DNA of 55,345 nucleotides, from NCBI GenBank assembly GCA_026710945.1, contig JAPOQA010000003.1, positions 1 through 55,345 on the forward strand. Reading direction: 5' to 3'. Shown in pieces: positions 8,879-17,326 of this stretch. The DNA is from Chloroflexota bacterium. GTDB lineage: Bacteria > Chloroflexota > UBA11872 > VXOZ01. The notes under the pieces were generated by a model, which did not search any database, was not told where the DNA came from, and was given only the letters and a program-made list of their open reading frames with translations. Positions within the stretch are counted from its first letter, which is position 1. Each line of letters starts with the position of its first letter. Made by a program: the position numbers and the translations under genes.

Positions 8879-9718
8879 ATGGACGTGATGGCAACCGCTT
8901 CCGCTACGCAAAAAAATGTCCTAAACGACGATCAAGTCGCCTTCTACCACCGCCACGGCTATCTCATACTTGAAAATGTGCTAGCGGCGGCTGAGCTACA
9001 GGAATTGCGGGCAGCAACGGAGGGCTTGCAGGAGGAGCGCATCCGCCGGGGCGGCAACGACAGCATTGTTGCTATCATGGACTTTGCCCTGCTCGATGAC
9101 GCCTTCATGCGCGCCGCGCACCACCCGCACATGCTGGCCGCCGTGACGCAGCTCATTGGCGAAAACCTGCGCCTGCAACACTGCAAGCTGAACTGGAAGC
9201 CGCCCACCAAGGGCACCGGAGAAGTGGACTGGCATCAGGACTTTCCCTTCCTGCCCCACACCAACTACGATCTGCTGGCGTGCATGATCCTGATGGACGA
9301 TTCTTCACCGAAAAACGGCTGCATGCGCGTGATTCCAGGCAGCCATCTGCGGGGGCCGGTGGACCATTTCACCGCGGACGGGACATTCGCGAGGCACTGC
9401 ACCGATCCGGCAGATTATGCAGATGACCTCGCCCGAGGCAACGTGGTCGATCTGGTCGCCCCGGCCGGTTCGATTACGATCCATCACAGTTGCATCGTGC
9501 ACGCTTCCTATCCGAACAACAGCGATACGCCCCGCCGGGGCCTGATCTACCAGATTGCCGCGGGTGACAGCGTCCAACTCGGCGGCCAACTCTACAAGGT
9601 CTGGCCGCTATGGCTGCAAGGCGAGGACCCGCTGCGCGCCCGCATGGAGGACGGCACGGTCTTTCGCCTCAGTAGACCCCTAACCAACGTCGGCGGCCTG
9701 GAACCGAGCGACCAATAG
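8879..9718 (+). CDS. Phytanoyl-CoA dioxygenase (PhyH) family protein, copy 1
   Basis: A 279-residue Fe(II)/2-oxoglutarate-dependent oxygenase. The metal facial triad is visible as His119 and Asp121 in WHQDFPF and the distal His208 in IVHASYP, with an Arg (219/220) about 11 residues later placed to bind 2-oxoglutarate. NGCMRVIPGSH is also a family hallmark. Such enzymes hydroxylate small organic substrates; the substrate here is unknown. The ATG at 8879 or the one at 8888 could be the start. It is a tandem paralogue of the gene at 10468, with about 70% of residues alike by eye. Confidence 0.9.
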   Translation: MDVMATASATQKNVLNDDQVAFYHRHGYLILENVLAAAELQELRAATEGLQEERIRRGGNDSIVAIMDFALLDDAFMRAAHHPHMLAAVTQLIGENLRLQHCKLNWKPPTKGTGEVDWHQDFPFLPHTNYDLLACMILMDDSSPKNGCMRVIPGSHLRGPVDHFTADGTFARHCTDPADYADDLARGNVVDLVAPAGSITIHHSCIVHASYPNNSDTPRRGLIYQIAAGDSVQLGGQLYKVWPLWLQGEDPLRARMEDGTVFRLSRPLTNVGGLEPSDQ

Positions 9719-10467
9719 GCTGTGTGGTCTCTCCGTGTCATTCCTGTAAATGTCAGGTAATTCGTTGACAGATTTGAGAACAAAAGCAACCTTTCGCAGT
9801 GTTAGACATGACTAGTACACATGTCATTCCGAACGAAGCGCAGCGAAGAGTCGCTCTTAGCGCGGAATCTAGTGCGTAGATTCGGCTTGTTCTCCAAATG
9901 CTGAGCCAGAAGAGAGAAAGGGTGTTGCGAAAGCGCCTATCACCCGTTTGAGTTGGGTTCCGCTGATTCAGGAGAAGATGGATTCTCAACAGTCATTCCG
10001 GCGAACGCCGGAATCCAGGGTGCGCGCGACGAAGATAGATTCCGTGCCCCCGCGCGCGGCGAACTTTCGCGGGAATGACGGATGATGCGCCCCTCGTGTA
10101 ACCCTGTTGCATTCCGCAATTGCCTGCTTCTTACAGCATACAAATGACGGAGGTTCGTCGTGCTATTTTCATGGTAGTGACGGAACCGGGACAAAGGCTT
10201 GTCACCCGCTCCTTGGGTCAAGCTGTAGCGTGGGGGCTTGTCCCCCGCTCTTGGTACGGTGGGCCCAAGGCACAGTGCGGCTCAATTCTCTCCCGAATTC
10301 GGATTCCGGCAAGCTGAGCTTGGTACTGCAAACTAGGATTTGGCCCTTTGCTGTCTGTGACACGCGGCACACCGTATTGAACGTGATACAGTATCAACAC
10401 AATCTAACCCGGAAACCGCAAAGTCACCGATCGCTTCTATCAAAGAGATAAAAGGAGCAGAAGACCC
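9719..10467. other. Long intergenic stretch with dispersed repeats
   Basis: About 750 bp between the two PhyH genes. It contains GTCATTCCGAACGAAGCGCAG (about 9824), GTCATTCCGGCGAACGCCGGAATC (about 9991) and GTAGCGTGGGGGCTTGTCCCCCGC (10225-10248), all short palindromic repeat types common in this window. Short open frames lack support. The 3' part should hold the promoter of the second PhyH gene. Confidence 0.6.
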
Positions 10468-11322
10468 ATGGCGACGTCTCCCACAACCCAGGAAAAGATC
10501 CTCAGCGACGACCAGGTTGCCTTCTATCAACGGCATGGCTACCTAGTACTGGAAAACGTGCTCTCGGCGGCGGAATTGCAGGGGCTACAGGCCGCTTCGG
10601 AGCGTCTGCAAGAGGAGCGCGCCCGCCTGGCCGGCGACGACAGCTTGGCCGTCATTCAAAACGTGGCGCTCTTTGACGACGCCTTCATGATGGCCGCGAA
10701 GCATCCGACGATGCTGGGCGCGGTCACACAGCTCATCGGCGAGAACCTACGTCTGCAGCATTGCAAGCTCAACTGGAAGCCGCCCACCAAAGGCAAAGGC
10801 GAGGTGGGCTGGCACCAGGACTTCCCCTTCTTCCCCCACACAAACTACGACCTGCTCGCGTGCATGTTTCTCCTGGACGACGCCGTGCCGGAGAACGGCT
10901 GCATGCGCATGATTCCCGGCAGCCACCTGCGCGGTCCGGTGGACCACTACGACGCTGAGAGCGGCAGGTTTAGGGGCCGTTGCACCGAACCCAGCGAGTA
11001 CCAGGACGACGTGGCGCGCGGCAACGTGGTTGATCTCGTCGTGCCGGCCGGTTCGATGACGATCCACCATTGCTGCATGCTGCACGCCTCCTATCCCAAC
11101 CACAGCGACACGCCGCGCAGGGGCTTGGTCTACCAAATCGCCGCCGGCGATAGCATCCAACTCGGTGGCAACCTGCACAAGGTGTGGCCCATCTGGCTCC
11201 AGGGCGAAAACCCGCTGCAGGCCCGCATCGGCAACCACACCGTCTACCGGCTCAGCCAGCAGATTACCAACGTCGGCGGCCTGGAACCCAGCGCCGACTG
11301 GCAGAAGGTCACCCAGGACTAG
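10468..11322 (+). CDS. Phytanoyl-CoA dioxygenase (PhyH) family protein, copy 2
   Basis: A 284-residue paralogue of the gene at 8879, with the same architecture and nearly invariant blocks (LRLQHCKLNWKPPTKG, HTNYDLLACM, NGCMR.IPGSHLRGPVDH). The iron ligands are His116 and Asp118 in WHQDFPF and His206 in MLHASYP. The start is supported by AAAGGAG upstream of the ATG. The C-terminus is a few residues longer (ADWQKVTQD). The two copies diverge mostly in residues 50-75 and around 135-175, near the substrate side of the cupin barrel, so they may act on different substrates. Confidence 0.9.
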   Translation: MATSPTTQEKILSDDQVAFYQRHGYLVLENVLSAAELQGLQAASERLQEERARLAGDDSLAVIQNVALFDDAFMMAAKHPTMLGAVTQLIGENLRLQHCKLNWKPPTKGKGEVGWHQDFPFFPHTNYDLLACMFLLDDAVPENGCMRMIPGSHLRGPVDHYDAESGRFRGRCTEPSEYQDDVARGNVVDLVVPAGSMTIHHCCMLHASYPNHSDTPRRGLVYQIAAGDSIQLGGNLHKVWPIWLQGENPLQARIGNHTVYRLSQQITNVGGLEPSADWQKVTQD

Positions 11323-11479
11323 ACTGAATACTGACACCCCTTGTCTGCATTGGATATTGTAGAACAAGGTATTCATTCCCTCCCTATTTATTGGCATTGT
11401 CCAGCATTCCCACTAAGACCAAATCGCACTTCAGTAGTGTGTAAATCTTGCTAGATTTCACATGAAATTGGAGATTAGA

Positions 11480-11692
11480 ATGGCTAAGAAAAACAATCGA
11501 ACCGTATCTCGTCGCACTGATGGTACTTGGCAGAACAAGAAGAACGGCACCACAAGACCAAGCAGTGTTCATCCAACTCAGAAGGATGCTTTGGACGCGG
11601 CAAGAGAGATGCTGCATAATCAAGGCGGTGGAGAATTAATGACCATGGGCCTTGACGGAAAGATACGGAGTAAGGACACCATTGCCCAGTGA
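11480..11692 (+). CDS. Small DUF2188-like protein
   Basis: A 70-residue basic protein: MAKKNNRTVSRRTDG at the start, then a Trp, then a helix DALDAAREMLHNQG, then an MTMGLDGKIRSKDTI strand. This is the layout of the DUF2188 family of small proteins of unknown role. The frame is open from an ATG at 11462, but GGAG at 11470-11473, six bases before the ATG at 11480, supports the internal start. Base composition is more AT-rich than neighbours, as for the NYN gene downstream. Confidence 0.7.
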   Translation: MAKKNNRTVSRRTDGTWQNKKNGTTRPSSVHPTQKDALDAAREMLHNQGGGELMTMGLDGKIRSKDTIAQ

Positions 11693-11912
11693 TCCAAATC
11701 CACCGCGAGACACGGAGCACTAGATCGAGTTCCGAGTACACAAGGGAGACTTGGAAGTAGCGAGCTTCCTTGAATGTCAGATTTTAATGCCGGCTCTCTC
11801 TTGGAGCGAGTACATCTCTGTTGCTGCATTTGACATCGGTCAAACGTACCGATAAAATGAAATTGCGGCCACTCTAATTGCCGCACATCAAACTATCCCG
11901 TAATGGGACAAA

Positions 11913-11941
11913 GGGGGGTAAATTACCCCCCTGTTTTTTTT
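11913..11941 (+). terminator. Intrinsic terminator
   Basis: GGGGGGT (11913-11919), short AT loop, then ACCCCCC (11925-11931), followed by eight T within nine bases (to 11941): a textbook rho-independent terminator for plus-strand transcripts. It lies 220 bp after the DUF2188-like gene and only 20 bp before the NYN gene start, so it could also act as an attenuator in that leader. Confidence 0.85.
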
Positions 11942-11960
11942 GATAAGCGAGAACGTCAAT

Positions 11961-12833
11961 ATGGCTCTTAGGACAGCCATCTTTATTGATGGCGCAAATT
12001 TCAGGGGCAATCTCCGGGACTTTGGGTTTACTTCTGAGCTCTCAAACGGGCGTGTCTATAGACTTGAAGAGCGTCATTTCAATTGGGATGAGTTCTTCTC
12101 TGGCGTACTTGATAAGTTCAATGCCGAGACTGGCTGGGAACACCAGCTAATTCGTGTTCATTGGTATTCCGCGGCGAGCATTTCGCCATGGCCGCGAAAG
12201 TATGAATTTTCACTGTCTCAGAAGGTCGTTACGGGACACTCTAGTATTAAGGGTCTTACCACGGACGTCGTTTTGGAAAAAGCTAGAGACTGGTATGCCA
12301 AAGAGAGGAGTTATTTTGAGCGCCTAAGGGAGGACACCTTCGAAAGAATACAACGTGAAATAAACTTTCTCGAGTTTAGATATGTAGGGCAATACAAGGT
12401 TCTCCCCTTGAAAGCATCTAGCATACAAGAAAGGTCTGGCGAGATACAGTATAGAGGAACACGAGTGGGCGAGAAGGGGGTGGACTTAGGAATAGCCGTG
12501 GACATGATTGCGAAAATGCCCTACTACGATGTTGCCATTCTTGTGAGTGGAGATGCAGACTTCCTACCGGTGGTCGGGTATTTGAAGGACCACCTCAAGT
12601 ACGTATATCAATTCTCTATAGCGAAGGGGGTTCCCCCTTCAATTCGTTACCTTTCTCCCTATCTAAAGGGAAAAGTCGATTGCTTCGAATCCTACAATGA
12701 GCTGGAACTACTCGATAAGTTTCTCTTGCGAGAGAAAGGAATACCACACGACATATTGGTGGCAATCGACAATCGAATCACTCAACTTTCGGATGGAATT
12801 TATCAGCCAACCATGTTGGTGCCCGATCGTTGA
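11961..12833 (+). CDS. NYN domain (PIN-like, LabA/DUF88) protein
   Basis: A 290-residue protein whose N-terminus AIFIDGANFRGN (residues 6-17) carries the first acidic residue of the NYN/PIN-like nuclease fold, Asp10. Later VDLGIAVDMIAK and ILVSGDADFLPVVGYLKD provide the further acidic residues expected for metal-dependent RNA cleavage. A large middle insertion (about residues 25-150) is rich in aromatic and charged residues. The likely target is RNA, from the family only. The frame opens at a TTG at 11940, but the ATG at 11961 places the domain at the N-terminus. The gene is clearly AT-richer than neighbours, suggesting transfer. Confidence 0.85.
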   Translation: MALRTAIFIDGANFRGNLRDFGFTSELSNGRVYRLEERHFNWDEFFSGVLDKFNAETGWEHQLIRVHWYSAASISPWPRKYEFSLSQKVVTGHSSIKGLTTDVVLEKARDWYAKERSYFERLREDTFERIQREINFLEFRYVGQYKVLPLKASSIQERSGEIQYRGTRVGEKGVDLGIAVDMIAKMPYYDVAILVSGDADFLPVVGYLKDHLKYVYQFSIAKGVPPSIRYLSPYLKGKVDCFESYNELELLDKFLLREKGIPHDILVAIDNRITQLSDGIYQPTMLVPDR

Positions 12834-12838
12834 GCCGG

Positions 12839-12940
12839 TCACATTCTCAACCCACCCACGCTCACCGCTCTGCCGTGTTTGGCAGTCCCATACGCCGCTT
12901 CTACCAACACTAAGGCCCGCGCGCCGTCTTCCCAGTGGCG
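12839..12940 (-). pseudogene. 3' remnant of a Gfo/Idh/MocA oxidoreductase gene
   Basis: The minus strand reads WEDGARALVLVEAAYGTAKH followed by GRAVSVG and a stop. This matches the C-terminus of the intact oxidoreductase at 15685-16779 (WEDGVRALELVEAAYESAEH, then GRRVIV), and the DNA also aligns over about 80 bp. There is no upstream continuation of the gene, so it is a decayed fragment. It lies just past the 3' end of the GH32 gene. Confidence 0.7.
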
Positions 12941-13034
12941 CTCCGTGCGTGCTTGCTGGGAATCGGATAATCCGGCTAAGGCTGGAACAGCATTTGGCAA
13001 GCCGCAAGCGACGACCCCGCCGCGATGGGCCGCC

Positions 13035-14663
13035 CTAATGCTGCGGGTAAATGCTCCGCATCTGCCAGGCGTCGAGGGAGCGGAGATGGGCGGGGCTGCC
13101 CTGGGCGCGCAGGGAGACGCCGGTGCTGTCGCCCCGTCCGGGGTAGACGCGGACCGCCACACATTGCTTGCCGTTCGCGAAGACCTCTACCACGCTGCGG
13201 TCGACGAATACCCGCAGCCTGAGCGGTTCATCAGGGTCGAGCCGGATAAGCGCCGTTTCAGGAGCGCGGGAGAGTGCGCCCGGCAGGGTTGACGCGTAGG
13301 AAGAGTCGAGGGTCAGCAGGCTTTCGTAGCGATCGACCGGTCTCGGACTCTTGTAGCCGCGGATGGCAACCTGGCCGGTGTGGTGGACCGCGCCGGGTTG
13401 GACGGAAGGGTTCTGTACCTTGAAGCCGCGGTCCATGTAGAAGGCGATGCGCGTGTACTCCTCCCGGCCCGGGGAACGGAGGACGTTCAACTCGACCATC
13501 GGCGCCGCGCCGGGATCAAGCTCGATCGCCAGCTCCAGCGCGCTGCCCTCGATCCCCGCCAGCACCACTTCCTCGTTGGCGGGGAGCTCCGTCGGGCCGA
13601 CGTGCCTGTGGTCATGCCTGAGGGACTCGATGTCGCCGGCGGGCTCGACACGCACGTCGTCGTCTCCCGCCAGGGTGAGACGCCGGGGGAGGGTCATGAT
13701 CTGGTTCCAGCCCGCGGTGGGGTACCCGGGGTTCATGTTGAACAGCACGATGATGCCGCCCTGTCCGTCGGGCGTTGCGGATGGGGCGTGGACGCCTGAC
13801 GGGACAGTCGCACCGAAATTGAAGAGGCCGTGGGAGGTGACGACCAGCTTATCGCGGTCCTCATCGTAGTCGCCGAGCAGGTACTGACCGCCGCTCATGT
13901 GGCTGAAGAAGAGGAGCATATGGCGGTCGCCGATGGGCCAAAAGTAGGGGCAGGCGCCGTCGTCGCCCGCCAACGTGAACCTGTCACCTTCGGTGAGGGG
14001 GTGCAGGTACTCCCAGGTCTCCAGGTCATGCGAGCGGAATAGAAAGTCGGCGGCAATGCGTTGGTCGCCGGGGCCGTCGGTCAGCGCGCCGCCGGAGAGG
14101 GAGTAGTAAACCCCGTCGCGCTGCCAGATACAGGGGTCGTAGACCGTGTACTCCCGGGGCGAGCCGTCGTGATCCGGAATGGGGATGACCGCCTGGCCCG
14201 TGACCTTCTCCCAGTTGAGGAGGAGCGGATCGCTGGAGACGGCGACCATGTTGCCGACCTGTGTCCCGTGGAAGATGGCTATGACCCGGTCGTCTTCGAC
14301 AAGGGTCCCGCCGGAGAAGCAGCTCTCCTCCGGGTCGGGGTAGATGGCGTACGGCAGGTCGCGCCAGTGGATGAGGTCGTCGCTGACGGCGTGCCCCCAG
14401 TGGGGCCGGGGGTCTTCCGGTGGGTAGCCCTGGTAGAAGAGGTGCCAGCGTCCCTGCCAGAAGCAGAGCCCGTTGGGGTCGTTCAGTCTGTTCTCGGGAC
14501 TGACGAAGTGATACAGCGGGCGGTGGGGGTCGCCCGCCAGCGCCTGGCGGGATGCAGCCATCCGCCGCACCAGCGGGTTGTCACGAAGCTGGGCTTCCTG
14601 AGCGTCGAGAGTGTCGGCGAAAGTGTACCTGGGAGCGCGGGATGCGCGGTCGGATGTAGTCAT
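13035..14663 (-). CDS. Glycoside hydrolase family 32-type protein (beta-fructosidase-like)
   Basis: A 542-residue protein without a leader, made of a five-bladed propeller and a C-terminal beta-sandwich. The nucleophile motif is NDPNG with Asp62 (residues 61-65). HLFYQ, FSGG (116-119) and the C-terminal LRVFVDRSVVEVFANG are classic GH32 features for hydrolysis of fructosides such as sucrose or fructans. Two catalytic motifs deviate: the usual RDP is YDP (175-177), and the usual WECP with the acid/base Glu is GACP (236-239). Activity or mechanism is therefore uncertain. The ATG at 14663 fits the domain start. It lies in a minus-strand block with a toxin-antitoxin pair and an oxidoreductase, but with 300-bp gaps between them. 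Confidence 0.88.
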   Translation of the reverse strand: MTTSDRASRAPRYTFADTLDAQEAQLRDNPLVRRMAASRQALAGDPHRPLYHFVSPENRLNDPNGLCFWQGRWHLFYQGYPPEDPRPHWGHAVSDDLIHWRDLPYAIYPDPEESCFSGGTLVEDDRVIAIFHGTQVGNMVAVSSDPLLLNWEKVTGQAVIPIPDHDGSPREYTVYDPCIWQRDGVYYSLSGGALTDGPGDQRIAADFLFRSHDLETWEYLHPLTEGDRFTLAGDDGACPYFWPIGDRHMLLFFSHMSGGQYLLGDYDEDRDKLVVTSHGLFNFGATVPSGVHAPSATPDGQGGIIVLFNMNPGYPTAGWNQIMTLPRRLTLAGDDDVRVEPAGDIESLRHDHRHVGPTELPANEEVVLAGIEGSALELAIELDPGAAPMVELNVLRSPGREEYTRIAFYMDRGFKVQNPSVQPGAVHHTGQVAIRGYKSPRPVDRYESLLTLDSSYASTLPGALSRAPETALIRLDPDEPLRLRVFVDRSVVEVFANGKQCVAVRVYPGRGDSTGVSLRAQGSPAHLRSLDAWQMRSIYPQH

Positions 14664-14990
14664 GGCGTTTCCTTGTGCTCGCTTGGAGCCAGGGTAGCTT
14701 CGAAACCCCAGAACCGACGGCGTTCATCTTCCTGAATTGAGGCCTGTCGCCAACCCAGCCGCCCTCTGCCTCGTCCATGTACACTCGGACCGCGGATTAG
14801 CCGCTGGCCTTCGCGTAGTCCTTAGAACGCCGTCAACTGGGCGGGCACAGACAGGCCCATGTTGTGCCAGTCGCTGGATACCCTGGGGAGTAGGGCCGCC
14901 GGTGTAAGCGGCTCTAGGTGCTTCTTCTTAATGCTGTCATCCTCTGCGATAGTTCGTCTCGCGGTCGTGTCGTCCGATGCTTCGTCGCCT
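14664..14990. other. Gap between GH32 gene and antitoxin gene
   Basis: About 330 bp. The GH32 promoter should lie here on the minus strand. I see no gene, strong palindrome or member of the dispersed repeat families. Confidence 0.5.
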
Positions 14991-15299
14991 TCAAACTGCG
15001 TCGTTTGCTCCAGGCCCAACCGCGGCCTGAAGTCTGAGTCCCAAGGCGCGCACCACCTTCAGCACGGTGGCGAATTCCGGGTTGCCGTTGGCTGAAAGAG
15101 ATTTGTACAAGCTCTCCCTGCCCAGCCCCGTGTCCTGTGCCACTACCGCCATTCGCTGGGCGCGGGCGATGTCGCCAAGGGTCGCCATGATCAGGCTCAG
15201 ATCACCATCTTCCAGCGCGACATTCAGATATGCCGCCATGTCCTCCTCGGTCTCCAGATGCTCCACCGGGTCCCACGGCCTTGTCTGCGTCTTTGCCAT
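14991..15299 (-). CDS. HigA-type antitoxin (addiction module antidote protein)
   Basis: A 102-residue helix-turn-helix protein. The N-terminal region PWDPVEHLETEEDMAAYLNV and the later GLGRESLYKSLSANGNPEFA, then VLKVVRALGL, match the XRE-like antidote subfamily paired with HigB/RelE-like toxins. These bind and neutralise the toxin and repress their own operon. It follows the toxin gene after a 9-bp gap (toxin first, the HigBA order), so the two are surely co-transcribed. Confidence 0.88.
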   Translation of the reverse strand: MAKTQTRPWDPVEHLETEEDMAAYLNVALEDGDLSLIMATLGDIARAQRMAVVAQDTGLGRESLYKSLSANGNPEFATVLKVVRALGLRLQAAVGPGANDAV

Positions 15300-15308
15300 A
15301 GCTGCCTC

Positions 15309-15599
15309 CTAGAGTCCACTGGCGAGTTCCAGCGCCCTTCGTATGTCCCGTTCTTGGCTGTCCTTGTCCCCTCCGGCCAGAAGAACGACAAGGGCCTCAC
15401 CTCTTTGCACAAAGTACACCCGGTAGCCGGGTCCGTAGTCGATCCGTATCTCGGAAACTCCCGCTCCCACCGGCCTTACGTCGCCGGAGTTGCCCAGGGA
15501 CAGCCGCCGGATGCGGCTGTCGATTCTCGTTCTGGCTTGCCTATCCCTTAGCCGTCTGAACCAGTGGGCGTAGTCCTCGGTTTGGCGAATCTCCACCAT
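15309..15599 (-). CDS. HigB/RelE-type toxin (addiction module killer protein)
   Basis: About 96 residues: MVEIRQTEDYAHWFRRLRD at the start, ARTRIDSRIRRLSLGNSGD in the middle, then VRPVGAGVSEIRIDYGPGYR and a final strand LVVLLAGGDK. This is the RelE/ParE-fold killer-protein subfamily, which usually cleaves mRNA at the ribosome. The basic and aromatic residues of the fold (Arg, Tyr in YGPGYRVYF) are present, so it looks intact. The frame opens at a GTG at 15617; ATGs at 15605 and 15599 are alternatives, and family alignment favours 15599. It is partnered with the antitoxin gene 9 bp downstream. Confidence 0.88.
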   Translation of the reverse strand: MVEIRQTEDYAHWFRRLRDRQARTRIDSRIRRLSLGNSGDVRPVGAGVSEIRIDYGPGYRVYFVQRGEALVVLLAGGDKDSQERDIRRALELASGL

Positions 15600-15684
15600 C
15601 ACCATATTGTAGGCCACAGGATACTAGCGACACAAGGTGCCTTCTGCAGGGTCATTGGCCACTACTCTGATCTGACACGAGCAC

Positions 15685-16779
15685 TCACACGATCACTCTC
15701 CTGCCGTGCTCTGCGGACTCGTACGCCGCTTCCACCAGTTCCAACGCCCGCACGCCGTCTTCCCAATCGGGCTTGGCGGGCGCGCCCGCAACAATCCCTT
15801 CCAAGAACGCCCGCAACTGAATCTCAAACGGGTCGCCGCCCGCCAGGGCCACCGGCTCCCAGCCGGTCATGGGGTCGGCCTGGAGTTGGGTGGGATCGTA
15901 GCGGAAGCCGGGCGTGTCGGCCTGGAGCTGCTGGTGCATGGCGTTGAAGCTGAAGATCAGGCTGCCGTCTTCACCGTCGATCTCGAAATACGGCACCTCT
16001 TCGTGCTTGCGCCGCGCCCAGGAAACGAACACGTCGCCCAGCGCACCGTTGGCAAAGCGCATTTGCACCGTGGCCGCGTCTTCCACCTCTGCGGAAAAGC
16101 GCTCGCCGTCCGGCGTTTCGCGTTCCGCGTAGACCGTGGTCATATCGCACGACACGCGCTCGATAGGGCCGATCATCCACCCGAGCAGATCGAAGAAGTG
16201 CGCCATCATGTCGTGCACGATGCCGCCGCCGGCCTCGGCTCTCTGATAAAACCACGCGGGGCGGTTCTCCACCCGCTGCGGTACAAAGTAGCCGAAGACC
16301 CCGCGCACGTGGATGATGCGGCCGAGCGCGCCGGAGGCGATGATCTCCTTGGCTTTGGCCGGTCCACCTTGGAAGCGCATGTTCTGCACGATGCCGTGGC
16401 AGACGCCGGCCTGCCGCGCCGCGCGCAGGAGATAGCGGCCTTCTGCGGCTGTGTTTGTCAAGGGCTTATCAGTGTATACGTGCTTGCCGTTTTGAATGGC
16501 CTGCAAGAGCGGCGTGAAGTGCAAGCGGTTGACAAGGCAGTTGTCTATCACGGAGAGCTCAGGGTCGTCGATGAAGCTCTCCAAGTCGTTGCTCGTCTTG
16601 GCCGCGCCGCACGCCTCCGCGAGAGGCGCGACTTTCGCCGGATCCCGTCCGTAGAGGGCGACGGCAACGTTGTGCCGTTCGCCAGCGACGACGAGGCCCT
16701 TCTCTTGTATCGAACGCAGTGCCGTGCTGTGCAGTTGCGCCATGCGTCCGGTGCCGAGTACCCCGACAGTTAGGTCCAT
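15685..16779 (-). CDS. Gfo/Idh/MocA family oxidoreductase
   Basis: A 364-residue NAD(P)-dependent sugar or polyol oxidoreductase. The Rossmann start TVGVLGTGRMAQLH (residues 4-17) carries the GxGxxA nucleotide-binding pattern. HVYTDKPLTNT is the conserved EKP-type active-site region (here DKP), and the C-terminal alpha/beta domain holds the GGGIVHDMMAHFFDLLGWM catalytic His/Asp block. Substrates in this family are sugars and inositols; the exact one is unknown. It lies just upstream, on the minus strand, of the toxin-antitoxin pair. A diverged fragment of the same kind of gene occurs at 12839-12940. Confidence 0.9.
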   Translation of the reverse strand: MDLTVGVLGTGRMAQLHSTALRSIQEKGLVVAGERHNVAVALYGRDPAKVAPLAEACGAAKTSNDLESFIDDPELSVIDNCLVNRLHFTPLLQAIQNGKHVYTDKPLTNTAAEGRYLLRAARQAGVCHGIVQNMRFQGGPAKAKEIIASGALGRIIHVRGVFGYFVPQRVENRPAWFYQRAEAGGGIVHDMMAHFFDLLGWMIGPIERVSCDMTTVYAERETPDGERFSAEVEDAATVQMRFANGALGDVFVSWARRKHEEVPYFEIDGEDGSLIFSFNAMHQQLQADTPGFRYDPTQLQADPMTGWEPVALAGGDPFEIQLRAFLEGIVAGAPAKPDWEDGVRALELVEAAYESAEHGRRVIV

Positions 16780-17326
16780 TGGTGTGTATGCCTCCGGTTT
16801 TCAGGGAAGACGGTGTTGCAGCTCGTCTTCCGTAACACGTTCTCTCGCGCGTGCTGCCCGCGTTTGCGTGACCTTAGTATAACGAAGATGTGCGCAGGCC
16901 TTAGCCAGCTACAATGCGCGCGGCTGCCGCAGCGCCAAGACAGGTTTGCTATAGTTGCAGAAGAGGTCGGGCGGTCGTCCGCTTGCTGCCGTGCGAGACG
17001 TTGGCGTGACCCGGTTCACGGATGGGCAGTCCTTTTCAGTTGAGGATCCCTGCCTATAAGGCTCGGGACATGAATTCGGCGCCTCGGTTTGGCGGCGACG
17101 ACTCGGCGTTGCGACGACTTGATGTGGCGGTAGTCAGACACCCTTTCCCTTGATGGGAGCGGGTTGGAGCCTGCCCCGTACTTGATACGGGGGTGAGGTG
17201 ATTCCAGCCGAAGTCAGCCCGCTGCCGCCTGCATGACGAGTTTCCCGGGGAGTTCCGCATTGAGAAGCACGAAACTCGCCGCCGGCACGAATACAAGACA
17301 TTGAATCAACTAGTGTAGGAGCAGCT
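16780..17326. other. Intergenic stretch with a GCCTGCCCCGTA...TACGGGGG repeat
   Basis: About 550 bp between divergent genes. At about 17168-17200 it carries GGAGCCTGCCCCGTACTTGA followed by TACGGGGGTGAGG, a small stem also present at about 34601-34634. No gene is recognised. It should contain promoters for the flanking divergent genes. Confidence 0.55.

Noticed and set aside
15706-16773. 355-codon plus-strand frame
   Set aside because: Exact antisense of the Gfo/Idh/MocA gene; long open antisense frames are common in GC-rich genes, and it has no domain pattern.
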